The notes: generated by a model from the sequence alone, not told the origin. A DNA stretch of 10,979 nucleotides from Enterobacterales bacterium (GCA_900768635.1 CAAGDP010000172.1:1-10979), one strand, 5' to 3'. Counted from the first letter of the stretch, positions 1 through 8,100 are shown. Numbers and translations are program-made.

Positions 1-88
1 AAAACTTAAGTCCTAACTTTTTCAAATTTTATTAGTCTTAATTCCTTTTTTTATTATTTCATTGTTCCTAATTTTTAGTCAATACTTC
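1..88. other. AT-rich flank left of the IS element
   Basis: Short, strongly AT-rich stretch outside the left inverted repeat. No open frame of useful length is seen. It contains ATTGTTCCT at 61-69, which recurs in the same orientation at 3699-3707 just beyond the right inverted repeat. Because its composition resembles the element rather than the DNA right of 3930, the element or a second AT-rich island may continue beyond the window edge. Confidence 0.4.
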
Positions 89-202
89 GGATCAACTTTT
101 TATAGGTGCGCCTTATCTAAAAAATTGAATCTTTAGATCTTCTAAATAACTTTTTTTGTTTAAAACATATTGATTTATAAATTAAAGATCTTCTAAACAA
201 CT
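89..202. repeat. Left IS end: terminal and subterminal repeats
   Basis: The terminal repeat GGATCAACTTT lies at 89-99. Inside it a 20-base motif occurs twice, TTTAGATCTTCTAAATAACT at 132-151 and TAAAGATCTTCTAAACAACT at 183-202, with 17 of 20 matches and a 51-base period. The core AGATC followed by AACT resembles the terminal repeat GGATCAACT with a short insertion. By analogy with IS21, these are likely transposase-binding sites of the left end. This is inference; only the repeats are seen. Confidence 0.6.
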
Positions 203-203
203 G

Positions 204-250
204 ACAAAAAAAATAGGCACTGTCAAATTTTAAAGATCTAACAGTGCCTA
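204..250 (-). terminator. Intrinsic terminator after the KfrA-like gene
   Basis: A perfect 10-base inverted repeat, TAGGCACTGT at 214-223 and ACAGTGCCTA at 241-250, encloses a 17-base loop. Read on the minus strand the stem is followed at once by eight T residues (complement of 206-213). It starts 17 bases after the stop codon of the 268-840 gene. This is a textbook Rho-independent terminator for the istA-istB-third gene unit and argues that the third gene belongs to the element's transcript. Confidence 0.88.
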
Positions 251-267
251 AGAGAATTTAAAAGTTA

Positions 268-840
268 TTACTTGTTGGCAATACTACTTAAAATATCTAG
301 TATTTTTTGTTGATTTTCTTTGATTGAATTTTCAAGCTGAGAACTTAGCTTTGAATTAAGATCGTTTAGATCTGAAAGCTGGCTTTCTAACTTTGCAATG
401 CGTTTATCTTTGTCTGATAACGTAATCTTTGCTTGTTGAAGCTCTTCTTCAACAGATTTTAGCTTTTCATTTAGCTTTAATAAAATTTCATCATTATTTT
501 TGATGAGAGAGTTTATTTCAGCATGCTTTTTATCATACTCATCTTGAAGTGAAATCCTGTCTTCAGTAATTTTGGATTCAAAGAAATTAAAGAGGTTAAC
601 AGATAACTCCATAACTTTGTCTTGGTAAGATTCAGGCATAGAGCTTTTAAACTTTGACATCATCAATTTTCGTTGATAAACCCTTATGCATTTGCTAATA
701 GTTTCATTACTACCACCAACAAGCTCTTTAATGCCTCTAATTGTTACAGATTTACTTTGAGAAGCTAGTTGTTGAGCTGCTTTTTCAAAATCTTCTTGGG
801 TTAAATCTTCGCGATATTGTTTGTTAGTATTATCTTTCAT
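268..840 (-). CDS. KfrA-like DNA-binding coiled-coil protein (IS cargo)
   Basis: A 190-residue protein with an N-terminal helix-turn-helix region (about 14-55, including a segment TIRGIKELVGGSNETISK) matching the pattern of the KfrA N-terminal DNA-binding domain. A long charged coiled coil follows (about 95-185, rich in E, K, Q and L). KfrA of IncP/IncW plasmids is an autorepressor whose coiled coil forms filaments aiding plasmid stability; that is family knowledge, and the role here is inferred. The ATG is preceded by AAAGGA eight bases upstream, a good ribosome site. It lies 77 bases after istB on the same strand, with tandem near-palindromes in the gap that could be its operator, and ends just before a strong terminator. 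It may repress transposition, bind element ends, or steer target choice. It is not a usual IS21 gene; a chance neighbour trapped inside the element is the alternative. Confidence 0.72.
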   Translation of the reverse strand: MKDNTNKQYREDLTQEDFEKAAQQLASQSKSVTIRGIKELVGGSNETISKCIRVYQRKLMMSKFKSSMPESYQDKVMELSVNLFNFFESKITEDRISLQDEYDKKHAEINSLIKNNDEILLKLNEKLKSVEEELQQAKITLSDKDKRIAKLESQLSDLNDLNSKLSSQLENSIKENQQKILDILSSIANK

Positions 841-866
841 TTTAAGTGTCCTTTAAATTCATATTC

Positions 867-919
867 AAAGGAGCATGCTCTTTTAATTAAAAGAACATGC
901 TCTTTTCACGTGTTCTTTT
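867..919. promoter_or_regulatory. Tandem near-palindromes, candidate operator of the KfrA-like gene
   Basis: Two 18-base near-palindromes, AAAGGAGCATGCTCTTTT (867-884) and AAAAGAACATGCTCTTTT (889-906), have centres 22 bases apart, about two helical turns, so both would face the same side of the DNA. Each has one mismatched pair. A third half-site, CGTGTTCTTTT (909-919), overlaps the istB stop codon. The site lies 27-79 bases upstream of the KfrA-like start codon. KfrA proteins are known to bind repeats in their own promoters. No clear -35/-10 pair was identified in the gap. Confidence 0.65.
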
Positions 920-1652
920 AATCAATAGATTTTCGTCTTGATTGACCTAGTAGAGTTAATGTGTGGTTAAAGGTACTAGCACGCTCTACAATAGATTCAG
1001 CAAGAGAATCCTTACCTAGTATTTCAAGCCATAAATTAGGCGTCTTTTGAGAAATAATAAGAGTACTTTTTCGTTGATATCGAGCATCTAAAATATCGAA
1101 TAAAATCTCTTTATCAACAGCGCTGTACTCGGTTAGACAAAAGTCATCCATAACTAGCAAACTTTTTCCTGCAAATATCTTTACCTTTGTACGATATGCT
1201 GCTGAGCCTTTTACCACAGCTAATGAATCAATTAAGCCTCTAGTAGTGCAAAAATGAGTGCTATTTCCTTGCATGCAGTTTAGTCTTGCAAGAATACATG
1301 CTATATAGGTCTTACCTGAACCTGCATTTCCAAAAATAGTTAGATTTTGAGCTTTATTTACAAAATCTAGAGTCAATAACTGGGTCATCTTATTTTTAAA
1401 TGCATCATCACGATCTTCATCGTATCTAATATCAATAGGACTGCCGTTTTGAGGAATGCCAGAAACCTTTAATAGATTTGTTTGCTTTCTATAACGACGC
1501 TGATTTAGCTCGTTTGTAAGCATTGTTTCAAGCAATAAAGTTACAGAAGTACTATCTAACTTAGTAGGATCGTCTGTGTAACTTTTAAAGGTTTCAAGTG
1601 CACCTTTTAGCTCTAATTCACTTAATAAATTCTCAATTACTGTATTTGACAT
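918..1652 (-). CDS. istB: IS21 transposition helper ATPase IstB
   Basis: AAA+ ATPase that works with IstA: in IS21 it forms nucleotide-dependent assemblies on target DNA and activates the transposase. Visible motifs are Walker A GNAGSGKT (108-115), Walker B LLVMDD (165-170), a sensor-like SQ (201-202) and an arginine-bearing helix AESIVERA (218-225) near the C terminus. The first roughly 95 residues form the helical N-terminal region usual for IstB. At 244 residues it is full length for the family. AGGAG sits seven bases before the ATG and overlaps the istA stop codon (TAGGAG), so translation is probably coupled to istA. The C terminus runs into the candidate operator of the next gene. No truncation or missing key residue is seen. 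Confidence 0.95.
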   Translation of the reverse strand: MSNTVIENLLSELELKGALETFKSYTDDPTKLDSTSVTLLLETMLTNELNQRRYRKQTNLLKVSGIPQNGSPIDIRYDEDRDDAFKNKMTQLLTLDFVNKAQNLTIFGNAGSGKTYIACILARLNCMQGNSTHFCTTRGLIDSLAVVKGSAAYRTKVKIFAGKSLLVMDDFCLTEYSAVDKEILFDILDARYQRKSTLIISQKTPNLWLEILGKDSLAESIVERASTFNHTLTLLGQSRRKSID

Positions 1653-1662
1653 GGTGAAACTC

Positions 1663-3501
1663 CTAACATTTATTTAAAGATACAATTACGTTGTCATAAC
1701 GAGCAGCATAGACATCTGAACCATTGAGGTATTCTTTAAACGCATCTTTAAGAGTCGTATTTAGGGATTGTTGAGCCGATGGCCACACCATTACAGAGGA
1801 TTTGCCATTTATAACATTTGAGCCCAGTTCAAAATATTTATCGTAGTTATACGTTGTATCAAAGATAGTGCCTGGCTCTTTTTCTAGTTTCTTCCATTTC
1901 TTGATGATTGTTGAGCTTTTAACCTTACTAATAGATGTTGCAACTAAGTCCTTAACTAGATCATCAAAGGATTTATATTGATTTTTAAAACCGCTACAAG
2001 CAGATAGAACTTTGACAATATATCTAACCTTATCAGGATAGTTGATCTTAGATTTGAGAGATTGAGTAACCCAATTTAGAACATTAGGGCCAATCTGACT
2101 TGCCCATTCACGTAACAATCCATCTTGACCATTGATATTAAAAATATCAAAACAAAGTAAATTAGGTGGTATCACATTATCATAGGATGAAACGCCAGGA
2201 ATATTATCTTTGCGTTCATACGTTGTTATAAGCAGGCTATTTTGAAAGAATTTAATGTTATTAGTGCTTAAAGTTACAAAGACATCTTGACCTGCCCATT
2301 TAGAAGGTAAAGCGTAATAATGCCCTTTATATTCAATTCTAGAGGTTGATGGGATCTTGGCTTTAAAAGTTGAGCTTACACTGTAATCAAAGGATTCTGG
2401 TATACGTAATAAATGCTTTTCTTGAGTTAAAAAGATCTCTTTACGAGATTGCTTTAATCTACGTAGTTTGCGTTCATTCATCTTTTCTACATATGGCTTG
2501 ATAAAGTCATTGATTTCATCAAGTGAATTGAACGTCAATCCATCTTTTACATAATGATTGGCAATTGATATAGCATATTTAGTACAAAACCGAACAACAG
2601 CTTCAGCCATTCCTTTATCTTTAGGCTTGTATGGTCTACAAGCTATAACATCAACATCAAAAAATGTAGCTAATCGTTGCATTTCTTCGGATAATTCGCC
2701 ATTATATTTACTAGGACTTCGCACTGCGGCTTTAAAATTGTCAATGCGTATGGCCGAAGGGACCCCTCCAAAATATCTGAAACTTTCTGCGATTGCCTCA
2801 CAGCTTGATCCAGTGGTCTGGTCCCTTATTGCTTTTAAGAATATGTATCCACTTGCAGATAGAACTCCAACGATAAATGTGGCGTATTTTGTTACACCGT
2901 CTTGCACATAAGGTAATTTCACACCAGTAAAGTCATATTGAGCTTCACCTGCTAACTCATGTTCCCTTTTATATGTTGGAGTTTTTATTTGGTTGGTATA
3001 TTGTTTCCAAAGTTTTAAAACTCTAGACTCAGATAAGAACGTAGCTTCTCCTTTAGCTACTAGTTCCTTGTTATCTGTATCTTCAAAATAAAACAGCTCA
3101 ATAATTGCATGTTTAGTTAAGGCTAGTTTCTTCTTAGAACCATATGTAGAATCCGCATGTGACTCTAAATATTTGTCTTCAAGTAGTTTGACATCCGGTC
3201 TTATAACAGGGACTTGTTTACTACCAACATTTTCAAAAGCTTTTACTTTCCTGGCATAGTAAAGAATTGAAACTTCATCAGGTGTCATTTTAGATAATCC
3301 ATCAATAGATAGATTTAACTTTTTACATTTTCTAACAAGCCTTACAGCGGTGCCGTGTTTGAAACCATATTTCTTTTCAAGACTAGCTGGTGACATTGTT
3401 TCACATGCAACAATTAAAGCTTTCTTTAATGCATTTGCGTCCATTTTTGAACCTCTTACTAATGAGATTAAATGTTTAGGGATATATCCTTTTCTTGGCA
3501 T
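1663..3501 (-). CDS. istA: IS21 DDE transposase IstA
   Basis: Transposase that binds the element ends and performs strand cleavage and transfer. An N-terminal helix-turn-helix region (about 20-65) and a second helical DNA-binding segment (about 105-170) precede an RNase H-like integrase core. The likely catalytic triad is D190 (in QYDFTG), D254 (in RIDNFK) and E300 (in KGMAEAV); the 46-residue D-E spacing suits IstA proteins. A beta-rich C-terminal domain (about 375-435, containing YKGHYYALP) resembles the Mu-type barrel of this family. At 612 residues it is slightly longer than classical IstA (around 400-550), the extra length being at the C terminus. AGGAG lies six or seven bases before the ATG. 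It is the first gene of the unit; istB begins 10 bases after its TAG. It looks intact. Confidence 0.95.
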   Translation of the reverse strand: MPRKGYIPKHLISLVRGSKMDANALKKALIVACETMSPASLEKKYGFKHGTAVRLVRKCKKLNLSIDGLSKMTPDEVSILYYARKVKAFENVGSKQVPVIRPDVKLLEDKYLESHADSTYGSKKKLALTKHAIIELFYFEDTDNKELVAKGEATFLSESRVLKLWKQYTNQIKTPTYKREHELAGEAQYDFTGVKLPYVQDGVTKYATFIVGVLSASGYIFLKAIRDQTTGSSCEAIAESFRYFGGVPSAIRIDNFKAAVRSPSKYNGELSEEMQRLATFFDVDVIACRPYKPKDKGMAEAVVRFCTKYAISIANHYVKDGLTFNSLDEINDFIKPYVEKMNERKLRRLKQSRKEIFLTQEKHLLRIPESFDYSVSSTFKAKIPSTSRIEYKGHYYALPSKWAGQDVFVTLSTNNIKFFQNSLLITTYERKDNIPGVSSYDNVIPPNLLCFDIFNINGQDGLLREWASQIGPNVLNWVTQSLKSKINYPDKVRYIVKVLSACSGFKNQYKSFDDLVKDLVATSISKVKSSTIIKKWKKLEKEPGTIFDTTYNYDKYFELGSNVINGKSSVMVWPSAQQSLNTTLKDAFKEYLNGSDVYAARYDNVIVSLNKC

Positions 3502-3594
3502 AAAAAACTCCTAAAAAAATTAAAGGAATTAACAGAATACCAAGAGTTAAATTTAGGAATATAAGAGGGAACAAAATTTGAGGTTTAGGTAGTG

Positions 3595-3695
3595 AAGTTG
3601 ATCTGAATTTTTAGATCAACTTGCTAAATCTTTTAAGAAAGGATTTTAAGTTTTTGATGCGTTAAATTTGGGTTACTTTTTAAGAAAGTTGATCC
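3595..3695. repeat. Right IS end: terminal and subterminal repeats
   Basis: The terminal repeat AAAGTTGATCC is at 3685-3695. Inside lies a perfect 10-base inverted repeat, AAGTTGATCT at 3595-3604 and AGATCAACTT at 3613-3622, whose arms each contain the terminal core GATCAACTT. An 11-base direct repeat TTTTAAGAAAG occurs at 3631-3641 and 3678-3688 (47-base period). The right end thus holds three copies of the nine-base core, against one at the left end (90-98). These are probably transposase-binding sites; the internal palindrome upstream of istA could also affect its expression. Confidence 0.7.
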
Positions 3696-3932
3696 AAAAT
3701 TGTTCCTTGCCTTATTCGGATCATCTACGCAACTTTCAACACCCTCCTCAAGAGAGGAAATATCTATTGTCTGCTCTCTGTATAGCTTATTCGGCTTTAA
3801 CCGTAAATCCACTGTACATTGCGCAAAGAGCTTTGACTTGAAAACATTAGGGATTTTTAAGACCAGTCCTTCTGCATCCGACAACTCATGATCTGAAGAA
3901 AAAAACTGATAAATCTTTTGTTTCGAACAATA
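3633..3932 (-). pseudogene. Open-frame remnant at the IS insertion point, unidentified
   Basis: I do not recognise this. Directly after the TAA of the repeat-protein gene, the same reading frame stays open for 99 codons (3932 to 3636) and crosses the IS right terminus near 3685-3695. The part right of the IS codes for a peptide with segments such as LVLKIPNVFKSKLFAQ and REQTIDISSLEEGVESC. No ATG with a ribosome site was found; a TTG at 3884-3882 is the only early start I could place. It may be the 5' part of a gene disrupted by the IS, the decayed end of an older element, or a chance open frame. The opposite strand also has a 63-codon open frame (3700-3891), so coding potential is not settled. 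Beyond this and the IS end repeats, I see nothing in 3502-3932. Confidence 0.3.
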
Positions 3933-4913
3933 TTATTCCTCACTGTCGGCTCCCTGAGGTTTTGCATGGGAATATGAAGAAGCGTCCTTAAACATATATT
4001 TCATAGTTCTGATATTAGATGTATCCCAATTTCCAACAGGCTGATTAAAAGATTTGGCTTTCATAAACATGCCGTTCATAGATTCTACTGACGATATATT
4101 CCAGTCACCTATGGGCTGGTTAAAGGATTCGGCCCTAAAAAACATTAATGTCATATCAGTTACATTGGAAGTATCCCAGTCACCTATAGGCTGATTAAAG
4201 GATTCTGCCGTATGAAACATATATCCCATATCAGTTACCCGGGAGGTGTTCCAGTTACCTATGGGCTGATTGAAGGATTTTGCATAATTAAACATGTTAA
4301 ACATGGTTGTTACCCTGGAGGTATCCCAGTCACCTACCGGCTGATTAAAGGATTCAGCCATCATAAACATGCCACTCATATCAGTAACATTGGATGTATC
4401 CCAGTCACCTATAGGCTGATTAAAGGATTTTGCTCCCAGGAACATCCATTTCATAGATGTCACTTGGGAGGTATCTTTAAGATTAACATACTCCAGTTCG
4501 GCTAATTTATAAAAAGCACAGTCCAGAGATTTCACCTGTGATGAAAGCTTAACTTCAAATTCGATCCGTTTAATCGGATTTATCTGATTGGCAATCCAGA
4601 AAGGATTAATCCTGTTCATTCTTTCTTCCCACAATTCAAAAGACTCTGACTCAGGACAATAGGTAAACTGGTAATTAATGGTGAGGGAATCAATACTGTT
4701 ATTCACTATCCTGTCAATCAACTCTGGAGTAATTTCCGAAGGTGAATTGATTGTGGGATTAGGCTCCCGGGCCATAGCCGGAAGTGCCAGGCATAAAATT
4801 GTAACCGTAAGCAACATTCCGGATTTTTCCCGGATTCGCCAAGATCTAGATCTGCATGGAAGAGAGTCGTTATCTGTTGTTTTACCGCTATTTTCACCGC
4901 ACATGGTCAACAT
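3933..4913 (-). CDS. Secreted BspA/DUF285-type repeat protein
   Basis: A 326-residue protein with a Sec-type signal: basic region RSRSWRIREK (21-30), hydrophobic core MLLTVTILCLALP (33-45), and likely cleavage after AMA (about 48). Seven 25-residue units follow (starting near 147, 172, 197, 222, 247, 272, 297), with consensus SFNQPIGDWDTSNVTDM and MF. This is the DUF285 (BspA-like) repeat of surface or secreted leucine-rich-like proteins in many host-associated bacteria; binding functions are known for some, but none can be assigned here. There is no LPXTG or other anchor at the C terminus, which ends acidic (GADSEE). The start is uncertain: M1 (4913) has AGG directly adjacent, whereas M4 (4904) has AGGA eight bases upstream and is preferred. 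M33 would lack the basic n-region. C86 and C132, after the signal, could form a disulfide. It lies 249 bases after the helicase gene on the same strand. Confidence 0.85.
   Translation of the reverse strand: MLTMCGENSGKTTDNDSLPCRSRSWRIREKSGMLLTVTILCLALPAMAREPNPTINSPSEITPELIDRIVNNSIDSLTINYQFTYCPESESFELWEERMNRINPFWIANQINPIKRIEFEVKLSSQVKSLDCAFYKLAELEYVNLKDTSQVTSMKWMFLGAKSFNQPIGDWDTSNVTDMSGMFMMAESFNQPVGDWDTSRVTTMFNMFNYAKSFNQPIGNWNTSRVTDMGYMFHTAESFNQPIGDWDTSNVTDMTLMFFRAESFNQPIGDWNISSVESMNGMFMKAKSFNQPVGNWDTSNIRTMKYMFKDASSYSHAKPQGADSEE
3983..4475 (-). repeat. 75-base tandem repeats encoding the DUF285 units
   Basis: About six and a half copies of a 75-base unit, matching the 25-residue protein period. 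The best conserved DNA part encodes SFNQP, GDW and DTS; the loop between units varies. Conserved tryptophans fall at residues 171, 196, 221, 246, 271 and 296. Such arrays can gain or lose units by recombination while keeping the frame. Confidence 0.85.
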
Positions 4914-4918
4914 CCTGT

Positions 4919-4948
4919 ATTATCACTGAATTTTGGAACCGTTTGTAA
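4919..4948 (-). promoter_or_regulatory. Possible promoter of the repeat-protein gene
   Basis: On the minus strand a GATAAT hexamer (complement of 4919-4924, five of six to the -10 consensus) lies 18 bases after TTACAA (complement of 4943-4948, three of six to the -35). Transcription would begin near 4912, which would leave almost no leader for the starts at 4913 or 4904. The call is therefore weak. Confidence 0.25.
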
Positions 4949-5102
4949 CTGCTTTAAGGCTAGTATTACATAATTTTCCTCTGTATAAAACAGCCTGGTA
5001 TCCTTAAGTAATAATTAACGATATTGATCGGATACATATTATCCAATGAGGAAAACAGAACCGACGGTCAACAACAGGAAATAACCTGCGGAAAAAAGGT
5101 GC

Positions 5103-5141
5103 ATATATAAAAGCCACCATAAGATGAAACTCAAGATGGCT
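5103..5141 (-). terminator. Candidate terminator after the helicase-nuclease gene
   Basis: On the minus strand AGCCATC (complement of 5135-5141) pairs with GGTGGCT (complement of 5112-5118), seven pairs including one G-U. After one mismatch, four more pairs can form inside (one G-U). TTTTATATAT follows. It begins 21 bases after the TGA of the large gene. The stem is imperfect and the T-run short, so leakage into the downstream gene is likely. Apart from this and the weak promoter, 4914-5162 holds only a 5-base-arm inverted repeat, GGATA/TATCC (5030-5044). Confidence 0.45.
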
Positions 5142-5162
5142 GAAGATTTAGTCGTTACAAAA

Positions 5163-8100
5163 TCAGGAACTGCTGTTCTTAAGGGCCTTAAGTTCTGCTA
5201 TCAGCCGATTAACAGTACGTTCCCGATCTCTCCAGAAGTCCACTGCAAAGAACCGGAGCACCTTCCAGCCCAGCCCTTTAAGTACCCCAGGCTGACCAAT
5301 AAACCTGTCCTGGGCACCCGGTGTGTTCTTGTAAACATAACCGTCAGACATGATACATGCCAGGTACTGGGACGGATTTTCCGGATCTTTTACAGCCAGA
5401 TCGATTTTGAAGGATGAGGTGCCGATTCCGTAGGTAGTTTCAAAACCGTTTTTCTTCAAATCAGCAGCAAGTTGCATAACCAGTTCATCAAGAACCGTCT
5501 TTTTGCTGTCCAGCTGACGACTGATGGCCACCGCTCCCCGGCGGGCATAACTCAGGAAGTCAAATACACCCCGGGCACCTTTTGCCGCATTTGGTCCAAG
5601 ACGGCTGTCTTCAGGAGTAAGAGAGGAGAAGACCACCATTTCCTTTTTGGAGCGGGTTACCGCAACATTAAGACGGCGTTCACCACCTTCCCGGTTAAGC
5701 GGGCCGAAGTTCATGGAAACAGCACCGGTCTTGTCTTTACCGAAACCGATGGAGAAAACAATCACATCCCTTTCATCACCCTGAACATTTTCCAGATTCT
5801 TAATGAAAAGAGGCTCTTTAAGGGCTGAAAGTTTGGTTTCAATCTCCGGATCAGATGCTTTAAGTTTATCAATATCATCTTCAATCTGACCCTGCTGCCG
5901 GGTATTGAAGGTAACAATACCAATGGAGGTGTCCTTGTTATCCTTATTGTTCAGGAAATCCTTAAGATACCGGGCAACCTGGGCGCTTTCCTCCTTGTTA
6001 CATCCGGAGCCACCCCGATCATAAATGCCATCCACATAATGGAAACTAACCCGGGAGGTCTGATCATCAGGAGACGGGAAGGTGTAAAGCTTATCCTCAT
6101 AATACATATGATTACTGAAGGAAATAAGACTTTCATGACGGGAACGATAATGCCAGCTCAAAGTCTTAACCGGCATACCTAATGTCATGCAGTCATCAAG
6201 CACACTTTCAAGATCCGCAATTTCATCCGGCACATCAGCCTGCTTGGCATTAAAGAAGTCGGTAGGTGGCATTTGCCGCGGATCTCCTACCACTATTACC
6301 TGAGAACCTCTGCCGATGGCACCCACTGCCTCCGAAGTAGGAAGCTGGGATGCTTCATCAAAGATAATAAGATCAAACTTATAGGTATCCGGTGCCAGAT
6401 ATTGAGCTACTGACATAGGGCTCATAAGCATACATGGGTACATTTCCGGAAGCAACCGAGGCAGCTTGCTGAAACATTGGCGGATGGCGACCTTTCGACC
6501 GCGACTTTTAATAAACTTCTTGAAGCAGGTAATTTCATCAGCCAAATCAGCTCGGTTTAATGCAGCCTGACGTTTATTGCGGAGATAATTTAACAGTTCC
6601 TTCCGGGAGGATTCCCGGAAAATTGCTGTATCCTTGTTAAAGGCGGACATGCGATCTTCAAAAAGTTCACGGTTAAATCCTGCCAGACAGGAGTTTTCAG
6701 TAATAACCTTGTTCACAACTGACTGGGCAAACAGTCCCCGGGCAAAAAATTCACCCACATCAAGTGAAATAATACCTTTAAGAAGAGCATCGGAAATAAC
6801 CTGGAAACCGTTGGCCCGCAAGGTTCGAATACGCTTATTAAGCTCCAGCCATTCCGGGATCCGGGAGGTTTCCTCCAGCCAGGAAAGATAAACCTGGTTT
6901 TCCTCTTCCAGTTTTTCCGGAAGAAGCTCGGTATCAGCCTTAAAGTAAGTCTGCAATGCTGTCTGATCTTTTTTGTAGTTACGCACCTGGGTGGCATAGG
7001 AGCATAACTTCACCAGATCTTCTTTCAGATCCGTATGGTTCTTTGCAGCCTGACCCAAAGATTTCTCCAGATGTTTAGCGATCTTAGGCTGTAATCCGGT
7101 GATTAATGCATCTGCGATTTTAACCAGATTATCCATGTGAACCTGAGCTCCCGCTGGATCCTCCCTTATTAATTCAGCGAACCGGGCATTCTGCTCTTTG
7201 ATTTTTTCAATAAGCTTATCCAGCTTTTTCATATCCTCATCAAGCTTTTCCGCAGATTCCAGGAAGGACACATAATTATTTTTGGTAAGAGGTACGTCCA
7301 CGCCCACAATAAGACGCAGTTCATTAAGAGACTTTTTGTGAGCTAAAGCCCGGAAGATAATGAACTTTTCATCATCCAGCTTCCACCGGTTAATCATAGT
7401 GCGGAGATCCTGTTTCAACAGACCTTCCCAGTTGTCGCCCAGATTTTTCTTCACTTTTTCAATATGAACCACGCCGGCAAGAGCATCGGAAACAAGTCTT
7501 CTGAATTCCTGGAAATCTGCAACTCCGAAAGCGGAAAGATCCTGCTCCTGAATTTGGGCAATATTATCCAGATTGTCCAGAATAATAAGAAGAGTGTCCA
7601 GAGATTCCAGCTCCTTACCAAGATCCAGCAGTTGTTTCAGACTGGTCTGGAAGTCGGTGAGAGACTGACTCTCCCTGAGGAATCTGCTTTTATCCACCGG
7701 AACCTGACCTTCCGGCATAGCAGTAAGCCTGGTGGATCGATAAGGATAATCTGTAATCTCCTTGCCCTGATTTAAAATCTTTATTTCCCGGAGGGCATCT
7801 GAGGCATTAACAATCATTTTAAGATCTATTTCCGGAACAAAACCCGGATCGATAAGTATATCAGTCTTAAAATCTTCCTTGATTAGAAAACACATAGCGT
7901 CATAGGCGGACATGCCGGCAAAGGAGATATTATGGAGAGCATGGCGCTCCTGATTAAGTTCATCTCTCTCCCGGATCAGTTTGCCTTTGATGATTTCATA
8001 ATCCTGAGGATATTCACTGCCCTCCTCTGGCAAATCAGTGCTCAGACGCTCCAGAAAACTGCCTTTGGTAAGAGTATTGGAGTGAAGCTCCAGACAGTAG

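Larger units (their letters stand above)
89..3695 (-). mobile_element. IS21-family insertion sequence with a KfrA-like third gene
   Basis: The element carries istA and istB in the standard IS21 order and adds a third same-strand gene before a terminator. Its limits are set by the inverted repeat GGATCAACTTT, read forward at 89-99 and as its complement at 3685-3695 (11 of 11 matches; beyond that the match decays). Both ends also carry subterminal repeats, which is characteristic of IS21 ends. The element is visibly more AT-rich than the DNA right of 3930, fitting acquisition. The bases just outside the repeats (ATACTTC left, AAAATTG right) do not form a target duplication, so the exact tips may lie a few to about 20 bases outside these coordinates, or the element may have rearranged after insertion. 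Both protein genes look intact, so it may be active. Confidence 0.8.

Noticed and set aside
132..202. Two 20-base repeats considered as a CRISPR or iteron array
   Set aside because: Only two copies, 51 bases apart, with no spacer array, no cas or replication gene, and a position at an IS end that explains them better.
2558..2911. Plus-strand open frame of 117 codons inside istA
   Set aside because: It lies entirely antisense to a well supported transposase core, has no recognisable domain, and reads like a shadow of the real gene.
3700..3891. Plus-strand open frame of 63 codons next to the IS end
   Set aside because: It starts with TTG at the IS junction without a ribosome site, and no family is recognised. 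It is kept only as a caution against the minus-strand remnant call.
3898..3930. TTGTTTCGAACAA plus a nearby seven-T run as terminator of the repeat-protein gene
   Set aside because: The stem is short and weak, and the T-run starts about a dozen bases after it, too far for an intrinsic terminator.
4212..4505. Plus-strand open frame with internal repeats (HISHISYPGGVPVTYGLI-like)
   Set aside because: The periodicity is the antisense image of the 75-base DUF285 repeats, not an independent repeat protein.
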